DNA of 63,100 bases, taken from the NCBI GenBank assembly GCA_028687425.1, contig JAQUAD010000009.1, forward strand, positions 1-63,100. Reading direction: 5' to 3'. Shown in pieces: positions 54,808 to 63,100 of this stretch. Source of the stretch: Sideroxydans sp. (GTDB lineage Bacteria > Pseudomonadota > Gammaproteobacteria > Burkholderiales > Gallionellaceae). Below the pieces are notes generated by a model. The model worked only from the letters and a program-made list of their open reading frames with translations. It searched no databases and was not told the origin of the DNA. Within the stretch, counting starts at the first letter, position 1. Every line of letters begins with the position of its first letter. A program made the position numbers and the translations under genes.

Positions 54808-57623
54808 GATATTCGAATTCAACTTCCTCTTTGTGTAGATGGGTAGTTTTTCATGTGTTGATGTTGACGTCTGTACTGGCGTTCGCATCACAGCCTCGCA
54901 TCGCCATGTTTTACGGTGCGAACCCGCCGTGGGACGAATTGCATGCTTTCGATGCGGTCGTGGTGGAGCCGCTGCACGTTCCCGATCCAAAGCTGCACAG
55001 CACTGAACGAACCGCACTCTTCGCCTATGTGGCGGTGGGTGAGGTCTCGCCTGAGCGCGCCTATCTGAAGGCAATCCCTGCCGTCTGGAAGCTGGGGCAG
55101 AACAGCGACTGGGGCAGCGTCGTACTTGATCAGTCGCAGCCGGAGTGGCCGGCATTTTTCGCGGAGCATGTCATCAAGCCGCTGTGGGATGCGGGCTATC
55201 GCGGTTTCTTTCTGGATACGCTCGATTCCTACCAGCTCTACACCAAGACCGCCGCGGAGCGAGCCAGGCAGGAAGCAGGACTGGTCGCGGTGATACGCGA
55301 GTTGAAGAAGCGCTATCCGCAAGCCAGACTGATCTTCAATCGCGGCTTCGAGATCCTGCCGCAGGTGCATCGTGAGGTCTACGCCGTGGCGGCCGAATCG
55401 CTGTTCCAGCGCTGGAATGCTGCGCAGCAAAAATACCTGGCGGTCCCGCCGAATGATCGCGAATGGTTGCTGGGGCAATTGAATCGCATTCATTGGGAAT
55501 ACCATCTGCCCGTGCTGTCCATCGACTATGTGCCGCCCGGCCAGCGCGATCTGGCGCGCGCCACGGCGGCCAAGATCAGCGATCTGGGATTCATTCCATG
55601 GGTGACCAATCCGGGGCTGGACATGCTCGGTGTGGGCGAGATCGAAGTGATGCCGCGCAAGGTGCTGATGATCCATAACAGCGCCAACACCGAATACGAC
55701 CTGATCAATACCAACGTGCTGCATTACGCCACGATGCCGCTGAACTACCTGGGATACAGCGCAGAATATCTGGATGCACGCCGCACCTTGCCGGTAGAGC
55801 CGCTGACAGGGCGCTATGCAGGCATCGTCGTCTGGCTTGATCAGGCAGCCGGCAGGGAAGGGGCGGCATTGAGCGCGTGGCTGATGCGGCAAAAGAAGGC
55901 CGGAGTGCCCATCGTCATTCTGGGCGACGGCGCATTCCTGTTCGAGAGTGGTAATGCCGGAACGTTCGGTCTGAAATATGCGAAGTCGGCCAATGAGCGC
56001 CTGCGGCTGCATGTCGAGCAGCGCGACGCACTGGTCGGTTTCGAAGCGCAGCCGGCATTTGATCGCGCAGCATTCTTTCCTTTGCAGGCGCAGGGCGCGA
56101 ACGTATTGCTGACACTGGCCAACGAACTCAACGAGCAGCAGGACGCGATCGCGCTGACCGCCTGGGGCGGCTATGCGCTGAACCCGCATGTGCTGATCGA
56201 GTTGCCCAGTGTGTCGAGCGAAGGCAAGGCCAAGGACACTTCCAGAAACATGCGCTGGGTGATCAATCCGGTCGAATTCTTGCGGCGCGCGCTGCAGTTG
56301 CCGGATATGCCGGTGCCGGATGTGACGACCGAAAGCGGCAGGCGCAAGTTGATGGTGCACATGGATGGCGACGGATTCGCCAGCCGGGGAGAGTTTCCCG
56401 GCGCGCCATACGGCGCGGAAGTATTGCTCAAGCAGATACTGAACAAATATCCCGTGCCAATGACCTTGTCCGTCATTCAGGGCGAGATCGCTCCCAACGG
56501 TTTATATCCGGCGCAGTCTGCCGAGCTGGAAGGGATCGCGCGCGAGATATTCGCCTTGCCGCAAGTCGAGATCGCCAGCCATTCTTTCTCGCACCCGTTC
56601 CAGTGGAGGAATGCGGTCGCCAATCCCGAAGAAGAGGGCTATCACCTCAAGCTGAAGAACTATGAATTCGATCTGCAGCAAGAGATCGGCGGCTCGATCT
56701 CCTATATCGAAACGAGGCTCGCGCCGCCTGGAAAAAAAGTGAAAGTCTTTTTGTGGACCGGCGATTGCAATGTCGGCAGCGATGCATTGGAGATCGCGGC
56801 GCAGGCCGGTGTCGCGAGCATGAACGGCGGCGAAACCACCATCACGCGCAGTTTTCCCACGCTGACGTTGGTCGCCCCGCTGGGCGTCACCAAGAACGGG
56901 AGATTCCAGATCTTTGCGCCCAACCAGAACGAGAACGTTTATACCAATGATTGGCGTGGCCCCTTCTATGGTTACGAACGCGTCATCGAGACGTTCGAGA
57001 TGACCGATGCGCCCTATCGTCTGAAGCCTGTCGATATCTATTTCCATACCTATTCCGCCAGCAAACCCGCTTCGCTAAAAGCCCTGGATCGCGTGTTCAA
57101 ATGGGCGCTGGCACAGCCGGTCGCGCCGGTGCATATCTCCGATTATGTGCGTCAAGTGCAGGACTTCAATCATATGGTGGTGGCGCGCACACGCGACGGC
57201 TGGTTGGTGCGCGGTGCCGGCGCTTTGCGCGAACTGCGCGCACCGTTGTCGCTCGGCCAGCCGCTGATCGAGGCTGGCAGTGCCGTGGCCGGATTCAATC
57301 GCTATGAAAACCAGCAATACCTGCACCTTGGCGCTGGCGAAACCAGCATCCGCTTCCGTGCCGCCGCGACTGGCGCGCCTTATCTGGTTTCTGCCAATGC
57401 GCGCATCGTGCATGCGTCCTCGGCCATCACTGCTGACGGCAACACTTTCAATCTGGCCCTGAGCGGACAAGTGCCGCTGCAATTCGATCTGTCCATGGGC
57501 GCGCGCTGTAGCGTGCATGCCGGCGGACGCGCGATGCGGGCGGACTCGACACGTAACGGCGTCAGCCATTTCTCCTCACGCAGCCATGCCATCGACGAGC
57601 TACGAATTCACTGCCCGCGCTAA
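54804..57623 (+). CDS. pelA: Pel polysaccharide hydrolase/deacetylase PelA
   Basis: PelA is a periplasmic two-domain enzyme that trims and partly deacetylates Pel before export. The GTG at 54804 overlaps the pelX stop; the frame is open further upstream but that part is not coding. A signal peptide (about 1-29, ending AFASQ) precedes the TIM-barrel hydrolase-like domain (RIAMFYGANPPWDELHAFD...). The carbohydrate-esterase domain carries the HMDGDGF metal motif (519-525) and HSFSH (His593, His597). Total 939 residues, close to the Pseudomonas protein (948). The last 38 bases overlap pelB. Confidence 0.95.
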   Translation: MRYSNSTSSLCRWVVFHVLMLTSVLAFASQPRIAMFYGANPPWDELHAFDAVVVEPLHVPDPKLHSTERTALFAYVAVGEVSPERAYLKAIPAVWKLGQNSDWGSVVLDQSQPEWPAFFAEHVIKPLWDAGYRGFFLDTLDSYQLYTKTAAERARQEAGLVAVIRELKKRYPQARLIFNRGFEILPQVHREVYAVAAESLFQRWNAAQQKYLAVPPNDREWLLGQLNRIHWEYHLPVLSIDYVPPGQRDLARATAAKISDLGFIPWVTNPGLDMLGVGEIEVMPRKVLMIHNSANTEYDLINTNVLHYATMPLNYLGYSAEYLDARRTLPVEPLTGRYAGIVVWLDQAAGREGAALSAWLMRQKKAGVPIVILGDGAFLFESGNAGTFGLKYAKSANERLRLHVEQRDALVGFEAQPAFDRAAFFPLQAQGANVLLTLANELNEQQDAIALTAWGGYALNPHVLIELPSVSSEGKAKDTSRNMRWVINPVEFLRRALQLPDMPVPDVTTESGRRKLMVHMDGDGFASRGEFPGAPYGAEVLLKQILNKYPVPMTLSVIQGEIAPNGLYPAQSAELEGIAREIFALPQVEIASHSFSHPFQWRNAVANPEEEGYHLKLKNYEFDLQQEIGGSISYIETRLAPPGKKVKVFLWTGDCNVGSDALEIAAQAGVASMNGGETTITRSFPTLTLVAPLGVTKNGRFQIFAPNQNENVYTNDWRGPFYGYERVIETFEMTDAPYRLKPVDIYFHTYSASKPASLKALDRVFKWALAQPVAPVHISDYVRQVQDFNHMVVARTRDGWLVRGAGALRELRAPLSLGQPLIEAGSAVAGFNRYENQQYLHLGAGETSIRFRAAATGAPYLVSANARIVHASSAITADGNTFNLALSGQVPLQFDLSMGARCSVHAGGRAMRADSTRNGVSHFSSRSHAIDELRIHCPR

Positions 57624-60600
57624 GCAGATCCGCGTGCGCCCGAAGCTGATGTCCGCGTGGACATTGGCCGGGTTCGCCGTGATGGTGATGATCCCGCTGG
57701 TGATGATTTTCCCCAAGCAGGATCTGCTGCAGCAGGCGTCGCAGCAAAAGCTGGGCGATACGCTGACGGTCAACTATCTGAGCAATCTGCTTAAAGCCGA
57801 CCCAGGGAGTCTGGAGTTGCGCGTATTGCTGGCCGAGCACCGCATATTCCTGCATGAGTCGGAGGGCATACAGGAACTGCTCGATCCGTTGATCCGCAGC
57901 AAATCCGCCGCCTGGCGCGCGAAGGGTTTGCTGGTCGAATATAAATTCCTGACCAGCCGTTTCACGCTGAGTGCCCGCGGTTCGGCACAGCGCGCAGAAT
58001 TGCGCCAGCGCCGTATCGACACCCTCCTGAAGCTGCACAGGCTGGAGTGGCCGCTGCCGACCTCAATTTATCTGGCCGGACAGGCGGATCAATTGGAGGA
58101 ATATGGCATTTCCAAGCTGTTGTATCAGCGCATATCCGACTCTTCCGCACGCATGTCCACGCAGGGTTTTGCCGACATGGCGTATCTGGCGCTGGGCGAA
58201 GGCAATTACAAGTTATCCGCGCATCTGTATTTCATCGCGCGCCACAAGGCCGTCACGCTCGCCAGACAGCGCGAATATTTTTTGGCGGGCATACACGCGC
58301 TGATCTCCGGCAACTTGCTGTCGCAGGCGATGCAGGGGATAGATCGCCATGTGGGCGCACTGGAAAGCGATTCGGAAACGCTTTACGAACTGATCAAGGC
58401 AGCGCGCGCGGCAAACGATCAGCCGCGCGCCGTTCGTTATGCCAAGCGGTTGTTGAACATCGCATGGGTGATCGGACCGGTCGTGGCCTGGTTGCAGCAG
58501 CTCGATCTGAGCTGGCTCGGCATCGCGAACGCGGATGCGGCCGAGGAGATGGCGCAGGATCAGCCGCCAAAAATGCGGCGTTACAGCAAAAAGGATTACG
58601 AGCTGGCTTATCAGGTGTTCATCGAGAACCGCAACCTCGAAGAAGCGTACCGGGTAGCGGCCGCTGCCGTGCGCCAGGCGCCAGCTGAAGCGGTGTGGCA
58701 TCTGCGGTTGGCACAGGTTGCAGAATGGACGGGGCGCCCGAAAGAGGCTTTGCGCGAATGGCGCTGGTCGTTGCGGCATCGTGAAACGATGGAGACGCTG
58801 GGCGGCGTCTTGCGGCTGGCACCGTCCCTGAATGAATTCGATGCGCTGCTCGATGCATGGAAGCGCGTCGCGACCATGCAGGAGATGGATGCCGCGCAGT
58901 GGGAAAACATGGCTGCACTGTTCGAACTGACCGGACGCCAGCGCGAAGGGATACGCTTTTTCGAACAGCGTTACGCCAGGGATCATGTGCAACTGCAATT
59001 GGAGATCGCGGCACGTCTGGCCGAGCGCAGCGGAGACGACGATCTGGCTATTGCACTGTACGTCCGCTTGCTGGCACTGCAAGGCGGCAATACCGAGTGG
59101 CACATGAAACTCGCCAATCTGTATCTGCGCAAAGGGCAATACCGCAAAGCCTATGACTTGCTGCAGGCCAACCGCCAGAACGTGAAGGAAGATGAGGTCG
59201 GCTACTGGAAATTGCTGGCCATCCTGGCCTGGCAGCTGCAGCAGGATAGCGATGCCAAAGACAGTTTTCAGCGTCTGGCCAAAGCGGGCAGTCTGGCGCG
59301 CGAGGATTTCAGCCGCCTGATCTATCTGCTGGGCGACTCGCGGCATGCGGAAAAAGCGGCGCTTGCGGAGCTGGCCTACCGCCGCTACGGCGAGCGCGAC
59401 ATGCTGCTGCTGGCGCTGGATCTGGAAGCGGCGCTCGGCGATATGCAGGCGCAAAAACGTCTGTTCGACCTCGCCGCCATGGATAGGCGTCTGGATGTGT
59501 CGGGCAATGCGCGCTTCTATCAATTGCGTGCGCAATACCGTTTGACGCAAGGGGAGTTCGAAGCTGCGCGCAAGGACTTCCACCATGCGCTCAGCATCAC
59601 GCCTTACGAGTCCGGCGGCGTGGAAAGCAAACTCTGGTTCCTGATCAACAGCCACGACCTTAACGGTTTGCGTGCCATGCTGGCGCAAGTCATCGCGCGC
59701 GGCGACCAGAACAATCCGGCCTATTGGGGCGTATTGGCGGCGACCTACCAGGCGCTGGATCAGCCGGCGCGCGCCGTTGCTTATTACGCCCGCCAATTCA
59801 GGCAGGGCGAACAGGATTTCCTGTGGCTGATGAGCTATGCCGATGCGCTGCAGCAGGCGCGGCAGGCGGGCATGGCGGCCCGCGTGCGGCGGCACGCATG
59901 GCTGCAGGTGCGCGATCGTTTTTCCGGCAAGGCCCCGGCGCCGCTGTATTCGCAGCAGATGCTGGCGGCCGCGCGCCTGGCGATGCAGAACGATCCCGGC
60001 GATCCCGCATTGGCGCTGGTACGCGCGGTGTTGCGTCAGGACAGGTTGTTGAAACGCGGGGAAGTGCAGCGACGCAAGATAGACGGTATGTCTTTGGCAA
60101 TGAGTCTTTCGCTCAATGCCTACGACGAGGAGACGGAACGCAGAGTGAACGAGTTGGTATTGGGGTGGGCTGTTTCCCAGGAGCAATCCGCCAACGCCAA
60201 GTCCTGGTTGTGGAGCCGTTATGCGCAATCTCTCAACCGTCCGCTGTGGGCAGAGGCGTCGATAGCCTCCGCGGAACAGGATGTGGAACATCTCTCCGCA
60301 TTGCTGGACGAGCAGGGCGAAGGGCTGTCGCTGTTGACGCGTCACGACACGGCGAATGCGGTCGGGCGTTTCGGCGAAGCGCAATCCATCATCTATCGTG
60401 GGCTGGCGGACGACCCGGAAAGCAACGAGATACATCAGCGCTTGTCCGAAGACATGCTGGCCGCCGCGAGCGAGCTCAACGTCGGCTGGCGCGATGAAAC
60501 GGTAGGCGGCCTGCATCGCCGGATACAGCAAGTCAGCGTCGAGATGCCGCTCGCGCGCGCCTGGCGTATGGGGGCGGAATACCGCAAGACGCGGCAAAGC

Positions 60601-61344
60601 AACGACGAGCCGACGGCCTTCGGCGCTACGCCGCCGACGGAGCGCGTGACGGGACTGTTGCTCAAATATCGCAGTGCAATGGGCGATAGCGAATTCGCGC
60701 TGCGGCGCAGGAACGAATATTCCGGCACGACGGAATCGCATGTGACCCACGCGATGAAGATCGCACCGCGTCTGCACTTGCAGCTGGGGGCGGAATTCAA
60801 TGCCGCCGCGAGCGAGTCGAACTTGTTGCAACTGTTCGGCATGCGCGATCAGCTTGCGGCCAAGGTGCTCTACACATTCAGCAAGCGCGAATACCTGCAG
60901 GTGGAATCGGCATGGGCGCGCTATCGCACACAGGACGGCGCAGAGATGGGCCGCGGCCAGCGTCTGGTCTGGGAACTCGGCTATCGGGTGCGCACCGAAT
61001 ATCCCGATCTGAACGTGCGCGTGCATGGCACGCACACCCGCTTCGGCAATAGCGCGCTCGCGACCCTGGCGCTGCCCGGTGATGCGGATGTCTATGGCGT
61101 GTGCGGCGGTCTGGGCGATGGTCTGCGCTTCGCCTACACGCGGGCCTGGCGGCCATATGCGGATTACTGCGCCACACATAATGCGCTCAGCGGGCAAGGC
61201 TATAATGCGGCGCTTGGTTTTGCGGGCGCAGTCATCGGTCAAGATCAGCTTTCTTTCACGCTGCGCCAGGAGCGCGGCGGGGCCAATCTCATTAATGGCC
61301 TGAGCCACGAATTCGATTTGAATTACCGCAAATATTTTGATTGA
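57586..61344 (+). CDS. pelB: Pel outer-membrane export protein PelB
   Basis: PelB forms the outer-membrane channel for Pel, with periplasmic TPRs that bind PelA. The ATG at 57586 gives MPSTSYEFTARAKQ and 1252 residues (about 1190 in Pseudomonas). An N-terminal membrane helix (22-42) anchors it. The region from about 80 to 830 consists of helix-turn-helix TPR-like units, for example EEAYRVAAAAVRQAPAEAVWHLRLAQ. The C-terminal about 300 residues look like a beta-barrel. Overlaps at both ends imply coupled translation with pelA and close spacing to pelC. Confidence 0.94.
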   Translation: MPSTSYEFTARAKQIRVRPKLMSAWTLAGFAVMVMIPLVMIFPKQDLLQQASQQKLGDTLTVNYLSNLLKADPGSLELRVLLAEHRIFLHESEGIQELLDPLIRSKSAAWRAKGLLVEYKFLTSRFTLSARGSAQRAELRQRRIDTLLKLHRLEWPLPTSIYLAGQADQLEEYGISKLLYQRISDSSARMSTQGFADMAYLALGEGNYKLSAHLYFIARHKAVTLARQREYFLAGIHALISGNLLSQAMQGIDRHVGALESDSETLYELIKAARAANDQPRAVRYAKRLLNIAWVIGPVVAWLQQLDLSWLGIANADAAEEMAQDQPPKMRRYSKKDYELAYQVFIENRNLEEAYRVAAAAVRQAPAEAVWHLRLAQVAEWTGRPKEALREWRWSLRHRETMETLGGVLRLAPSLNEFDALLDAWKRVATMQEMDAAQWENMAALFELTGRQREGIRFFEQRYARDHVQLQLEIAARLAERSGDDDLAIALYVRLLALQGGNTEWHMKLANLYLRKGQYRKAYDLLQANRQNVKEDEVGYWKLLAILAWQLQQDSDAKDSFQRLAKAGSLAREDFSRLIYLLGDSRHAEKAALAELAYRRYGERDMLLLALDLEAALGDMQAQKRLFDLAAMDRRLDVSGNARFYQLRAQYRLTQGEFEAARKDFHHALSITPYESGGVESKLWFLINSHDLNGLRAMLAQVIARGDQNNPAYWGVLAATYQALDQPARAVAYYARQFRQGEQDFLWLMSYADALQQARQAGMAARVRRHAWLQVRDRFSGKAPAPLYSQQMLAAARLAMQNDPGDPALALVRAVLRQDRLLKRGEVQRRKIDGMSLAMSLSLNAYDEETERRVNELVLGWAVSQEQSANAKSWLWSRYAQSLNRPLWAEASIASAEQDVEHLSALLDEQGEGLSLLTRHDTANAVGRFGEAQSIIYRGLADDPESNEIHQRLSEDMLAAASELNVGWRDETVGGLHRRIQQVSVEMPLARAWRMGAEYRKTRQSNDEPTAFGATPPTERVTGLLLKYRSAMGDSEFALRRRNEYSGTTESHVTHAMKIAPRLHLQLGAEFNAAASESNLLQLFGMRDQLAAKVLYTFSKREYLQVESAWARYRTQDGAEMGRGQRLVWELGYRVRTEYPDLNVRVHGTHTRFGNSALATLALPGDADVYGVCGGLGDGLRFAYTRAWRPYADYCATHNALSGQGYNAALGFAGAVIGQDQLSFTLRQERGGANLINGLSHEFDLNYRKYFD

Positions 61345-61379
61345 TGATTTCTATTCGCAACTTAGTCCAGGGGAACACT

Positions 61380-61907
61380 ATGAAGATAAATAAATTCGGC
61401 ATCTTGCTTGCGCTGTCCATGCTCTCGTCCTGTGCGGTGATGGATGGATCGACCGCCACGGCTCCGCTGGAGCGGAATGCAAAATGGGCATTGCTGCCCA
61501 TCGTCAATCACACCGAGGTGCCGCAGGCGGGTTTGCGCGCGGAAGCGATCACCGAGGTGCTGTTGCGCAGCGAAGGTGTCGGCAACCTGCAGCGTTATCC
61601 GGCACTGCTCAATCAGGATAGTCTGTTTGAGCCCGCCGAACGCAAAGTGGTGGAAGAGGCGCTGGTTTGGGCGCGCGACCAGGGCGTGCGCTATGCGGTG
61701 ACCGGTGCCGTGGAAGAGTGGCATTACAAGGTCGGCATCGACGGCGAGCCCGCGGTCGGCATGACCATGCAGATCATCGACCTCAAGGATGGCGGTCATG
61801 TGGTGTGGAGTTCCGCTGCCAGCAAGAGCGGCTGGAGTCGCGAAGCCTTGAGCGCGGTCGCGCAGAAAGTGATCAAGGACATGTTGTCCCAGGCACCGCT
61901 TGAGTAA
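61380..61907 (+). CDS. pelC: Pel outer-membrane lipoprotein PelC
   Basis: PelC is a lipoprotein that forms a dodecameric funnel on the periplasmic face of the outer membrane and guides Pel to PelB. The ATG at 61380 gives MKINKFGILLALSMLSSC with lipobox LSSC (Cys18) and 175 residues (172 in Pseudomonas). The mature part (WALLPIVNHTEVPQAGLRAEAI) shows the family fold. It starts 35 bases after pelB behind GGGGAACA. Confidence 0.93.
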   Translation: MKINKFGILLALSMLSSCAVMDGSTATAPLERNAKWALLPIVNHTEVPQAGLRAEAITEVLLRSEGVGNLQRYPALLNQDSLFEPAERKVVEEALVWARDQGVRYAVTGAVEEWHYKVGIDGEPAVGMTMQIIDLKDGGHVVWSSAASKSGWSREALSAVAQKVIKDMLSQAPLE

Positions 61908-61913
61908 TCGTCC

Positions 61914-63100
61914 GTGAGCACCAACAGCGACAAATTCATCGAGCGCTTCCACAGGGTGGTGGCGCCGCTGCGCCAGCATCGCCTGGTGTGGCTGGAGACC
62001 GTGTTCATCACGCTGTGCGCGGTCGCGCTCGGCATGTTCTTCCAGCATGACAACCCATTCCAGGTGCGCGGCGAATTTCCGTGGATCTGGTTGGCGCCGG
62101 TATTGGTTGCGCTGCGCTACGGCGTGGCACCGGGCTTCGTGTCGTCGCTGCTGCTGATCGGTATATGGCAGTTGATGGATTACCTGTCGGAGACGCATGA
62201 GGCTTTCCCCGAGCAGTTCTTTCTGGGCGGCCTGATTTTGGTGCTGGTGTGCGGTGAGTTCAGCGCGGCGTGGAGCACGCGGCTGCGCCGTGCGGAAGAG
62301 ACCAACCAGTATCTGGATGAACGTCTGAGTCGCATCACTTTGCGCCATCTGCTGCTGCGTCTTTCGCACGACCGCATGGAGCAGGAAATCCTCACCAAGC
62401 CGATCACGTTGCGCGATGCCTTGGGAAGTTTGCGCCAACTGACGGTCGAGCAAAGCGATGCCCGCCTGCCCGCGGCTGGCCCGTTGGTGCAGCTATTGAC
62501 GCAATACTGCCAGCTGGAGTCGGCGGCGATCTTTTTGCCGACTGAGGGCGGCGGATATGAGCGAGTCTGCGCGGTGGGCGAGCCGCCGGAGTTGTCTGCC
62601 GACGATCCCTTGCTGCACTACGCGCTGGAACACAAGACCTTGTCCCATCTGCAGATCGAGGGAGTGGCGGAAGGCTCGCTGGCTTCCCCTTATCTGGTGG
62701 TGGCCCCTGTTCTCACCAGCGAAAAGACGCTGCTGGGCGTGCTCGCCATCGAACGTATGCCCTTCCTGGCGCTGAATGCGGAAAATCTGCAAATGCTGTC
62801 GGTGATGCTGGGTTACTACGCGGATTGCGTGAATGAGGCCGAGAATACGCGCAAGTTCAAGGCTGTGCTGCCCGGGGCACCGGCAGATTTCGCCGCAGAG
62901 TTCTCGCGCTTGCTGCACCTGCAACGCGCCTTCGGCATCAACAGTTACATCGTTGCATTGCCTTTCGATGACGATGAGCACGGCCGTCAGGCGGTCAGCA
63001 ACCTGACCCGCATCCGGCGCGGGCTGGATGTCGCCTGGCAAGTCAAGGCCGGAGAGCGTATCTGGACGGTGAACCTGATGCCGCTGGCGAACGGGGCGGC
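61914..63100 (+). CDS. pelD: Pel c-di-GMP receptor PelD, 3'-truncated by the window edge
   Basis: PelD is the inner-membrane receptor that binds c-di-GMP and switches on Pel synthesis. The GTG at 61914 lies six bases after the pelC stop. About 395 of roughly 455 residues are visible: four membrane segments (about 24-120), a coiled-coil-like linker, a GAF domain (from about 170), and the start of a degenerate GGDEF domain. The inhibitory-site motif RGLD (RxxD) is encoded at 63018-63029 and is intact. There are no stops up to the window end. Confidence 0.93.
   Translation, partial: MSTNSDKFIERFHRVVAPLRQHRLVWLETVFITLCAVALGMFFQHDNPFQVRGEFPWIWLAPVLVALRYGVAPGFVSSLLLIGIWQLMDYLSETHEAFPEQFFLGGLILVLVCGEFSAAWSTRLRRAEETNQYLDERLSRITLRHLLLRLSHDRMEQEILTKPITLRDALGSLRQLTVEQSDARLPAAGPLVQLLTQYCQLESAAIFLPTEGGGYERVCAVGEPPELSADDPLLHYALEHKTLSHLQIEGVAEGSLASPYLVVAPVLTSEKTLLGVLAIERMPFLALNAENLQMLSVMLGYYADCVNEAENTRKFKAVLPGAPADFAAEFSRLLHLQRAFGINSYIVALPFDDDEHGRQAVSNLTRIRRGLDVAWQVKAGERIWTVNLMPLANGA

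Noticed and set aside
58213-61308. A 1031-codon open frame on the minus strand opposite pelB
   Set aside because: It mirrors the GC-rich codon pattern of pelB, shows no recognisable domains and has no ribosome-binding site. The plus strand encodes a clear PelB.

Overview
The window is about 63 kb of chromosome from a Gram-negative proteobacterium, most likely a betaproteobacterium of the Gallionella/Sideroxydans (Nitrosomonadales) type. This assignment is an inference from gene order and protein style: an S10-spc-alpha ribosomal cluster followed by uvrA, an MFS gene and ssb; a purM-purN-DUF3108 cluster; monomeric isocitrate dehydrogenase; and a pel exopolysaccharide operon led by a pelX-type epimerase. 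No rRNA genes, insertion sequences, prophage genes or CRISPR arrays are visible. One tRNA (Leu-CAA) is present.

Layout. (1) 1-13,580: the ribosomal superoperon, from a 5'-truncated rpsJ through the rest of S10 (rplC to rpsQ), the spc block (rplN to secY, rpmJ) and the alpha block (rpsM to rplQ), closed by an intrinsic terminator. A promoter and a nested-hairpin leader sit before rplN. infA is not between secY and rpmJ. (2) 13,612-18,563: uvrA (minus), a YajR-like MFS exporter and ssb. (3) 18,815-22,787: an unrecognised membrane protein paired with a von Willebrand A lipoprotein, then greB and a ChaA-type cation/proton antiporter. (4) 22,798-27,561 (minus): purM, purN, two DUF3108 periplasmic proteins and an RsmB/NOP-type methyltransferase, joined by overlaps. 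(5) 27,625-35,462 (plus): PerM-like permease, hda, an outer-membrane protein, a HAD phosphatase, then pcnB-folK-deoxynucleoside kinase-panB-panC-panD (RNA polyadenylation, folate and pantothenate synthesis). (6) 35,482-38,566 (minus): purB, mnmA, nudJ and tRNA-Leu. (7) 38,675-46,266 (plus): queA, a low-GC SIR2-like gene, acpH, tgt, yajC, secD, secF and a DedA protein (queuosine synthesis and Sec export). (8) 46,204-49,699 (minus): gluQ, clpA and clpS. (9) 49,740-53,606: a cold-shock gene with a terminator-like leader hairpin, a Pro/Ala-rich lipoprotein, monomeric icd and divergent rluE. (10) 53,893-63,100 (plus): pelX, pelA, pelB, pelC and the 5' part of pelD, the beginning of a c-di-GMP-controlled Pel biofilm operon that runs off the window.

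Most of the window is conserved housekeeping. The candidates for something less described are the solitary SIR2-like gene lodged between queA and acpH-tgt, which looks like a horizontally acquired defence-type gene; the two-gene membrane-protein/vWA-lipoprotein module; the unexplained tandem DUF3108 pair in the purine operon; and the leader hairpins before rplN and the cold-shock gene.
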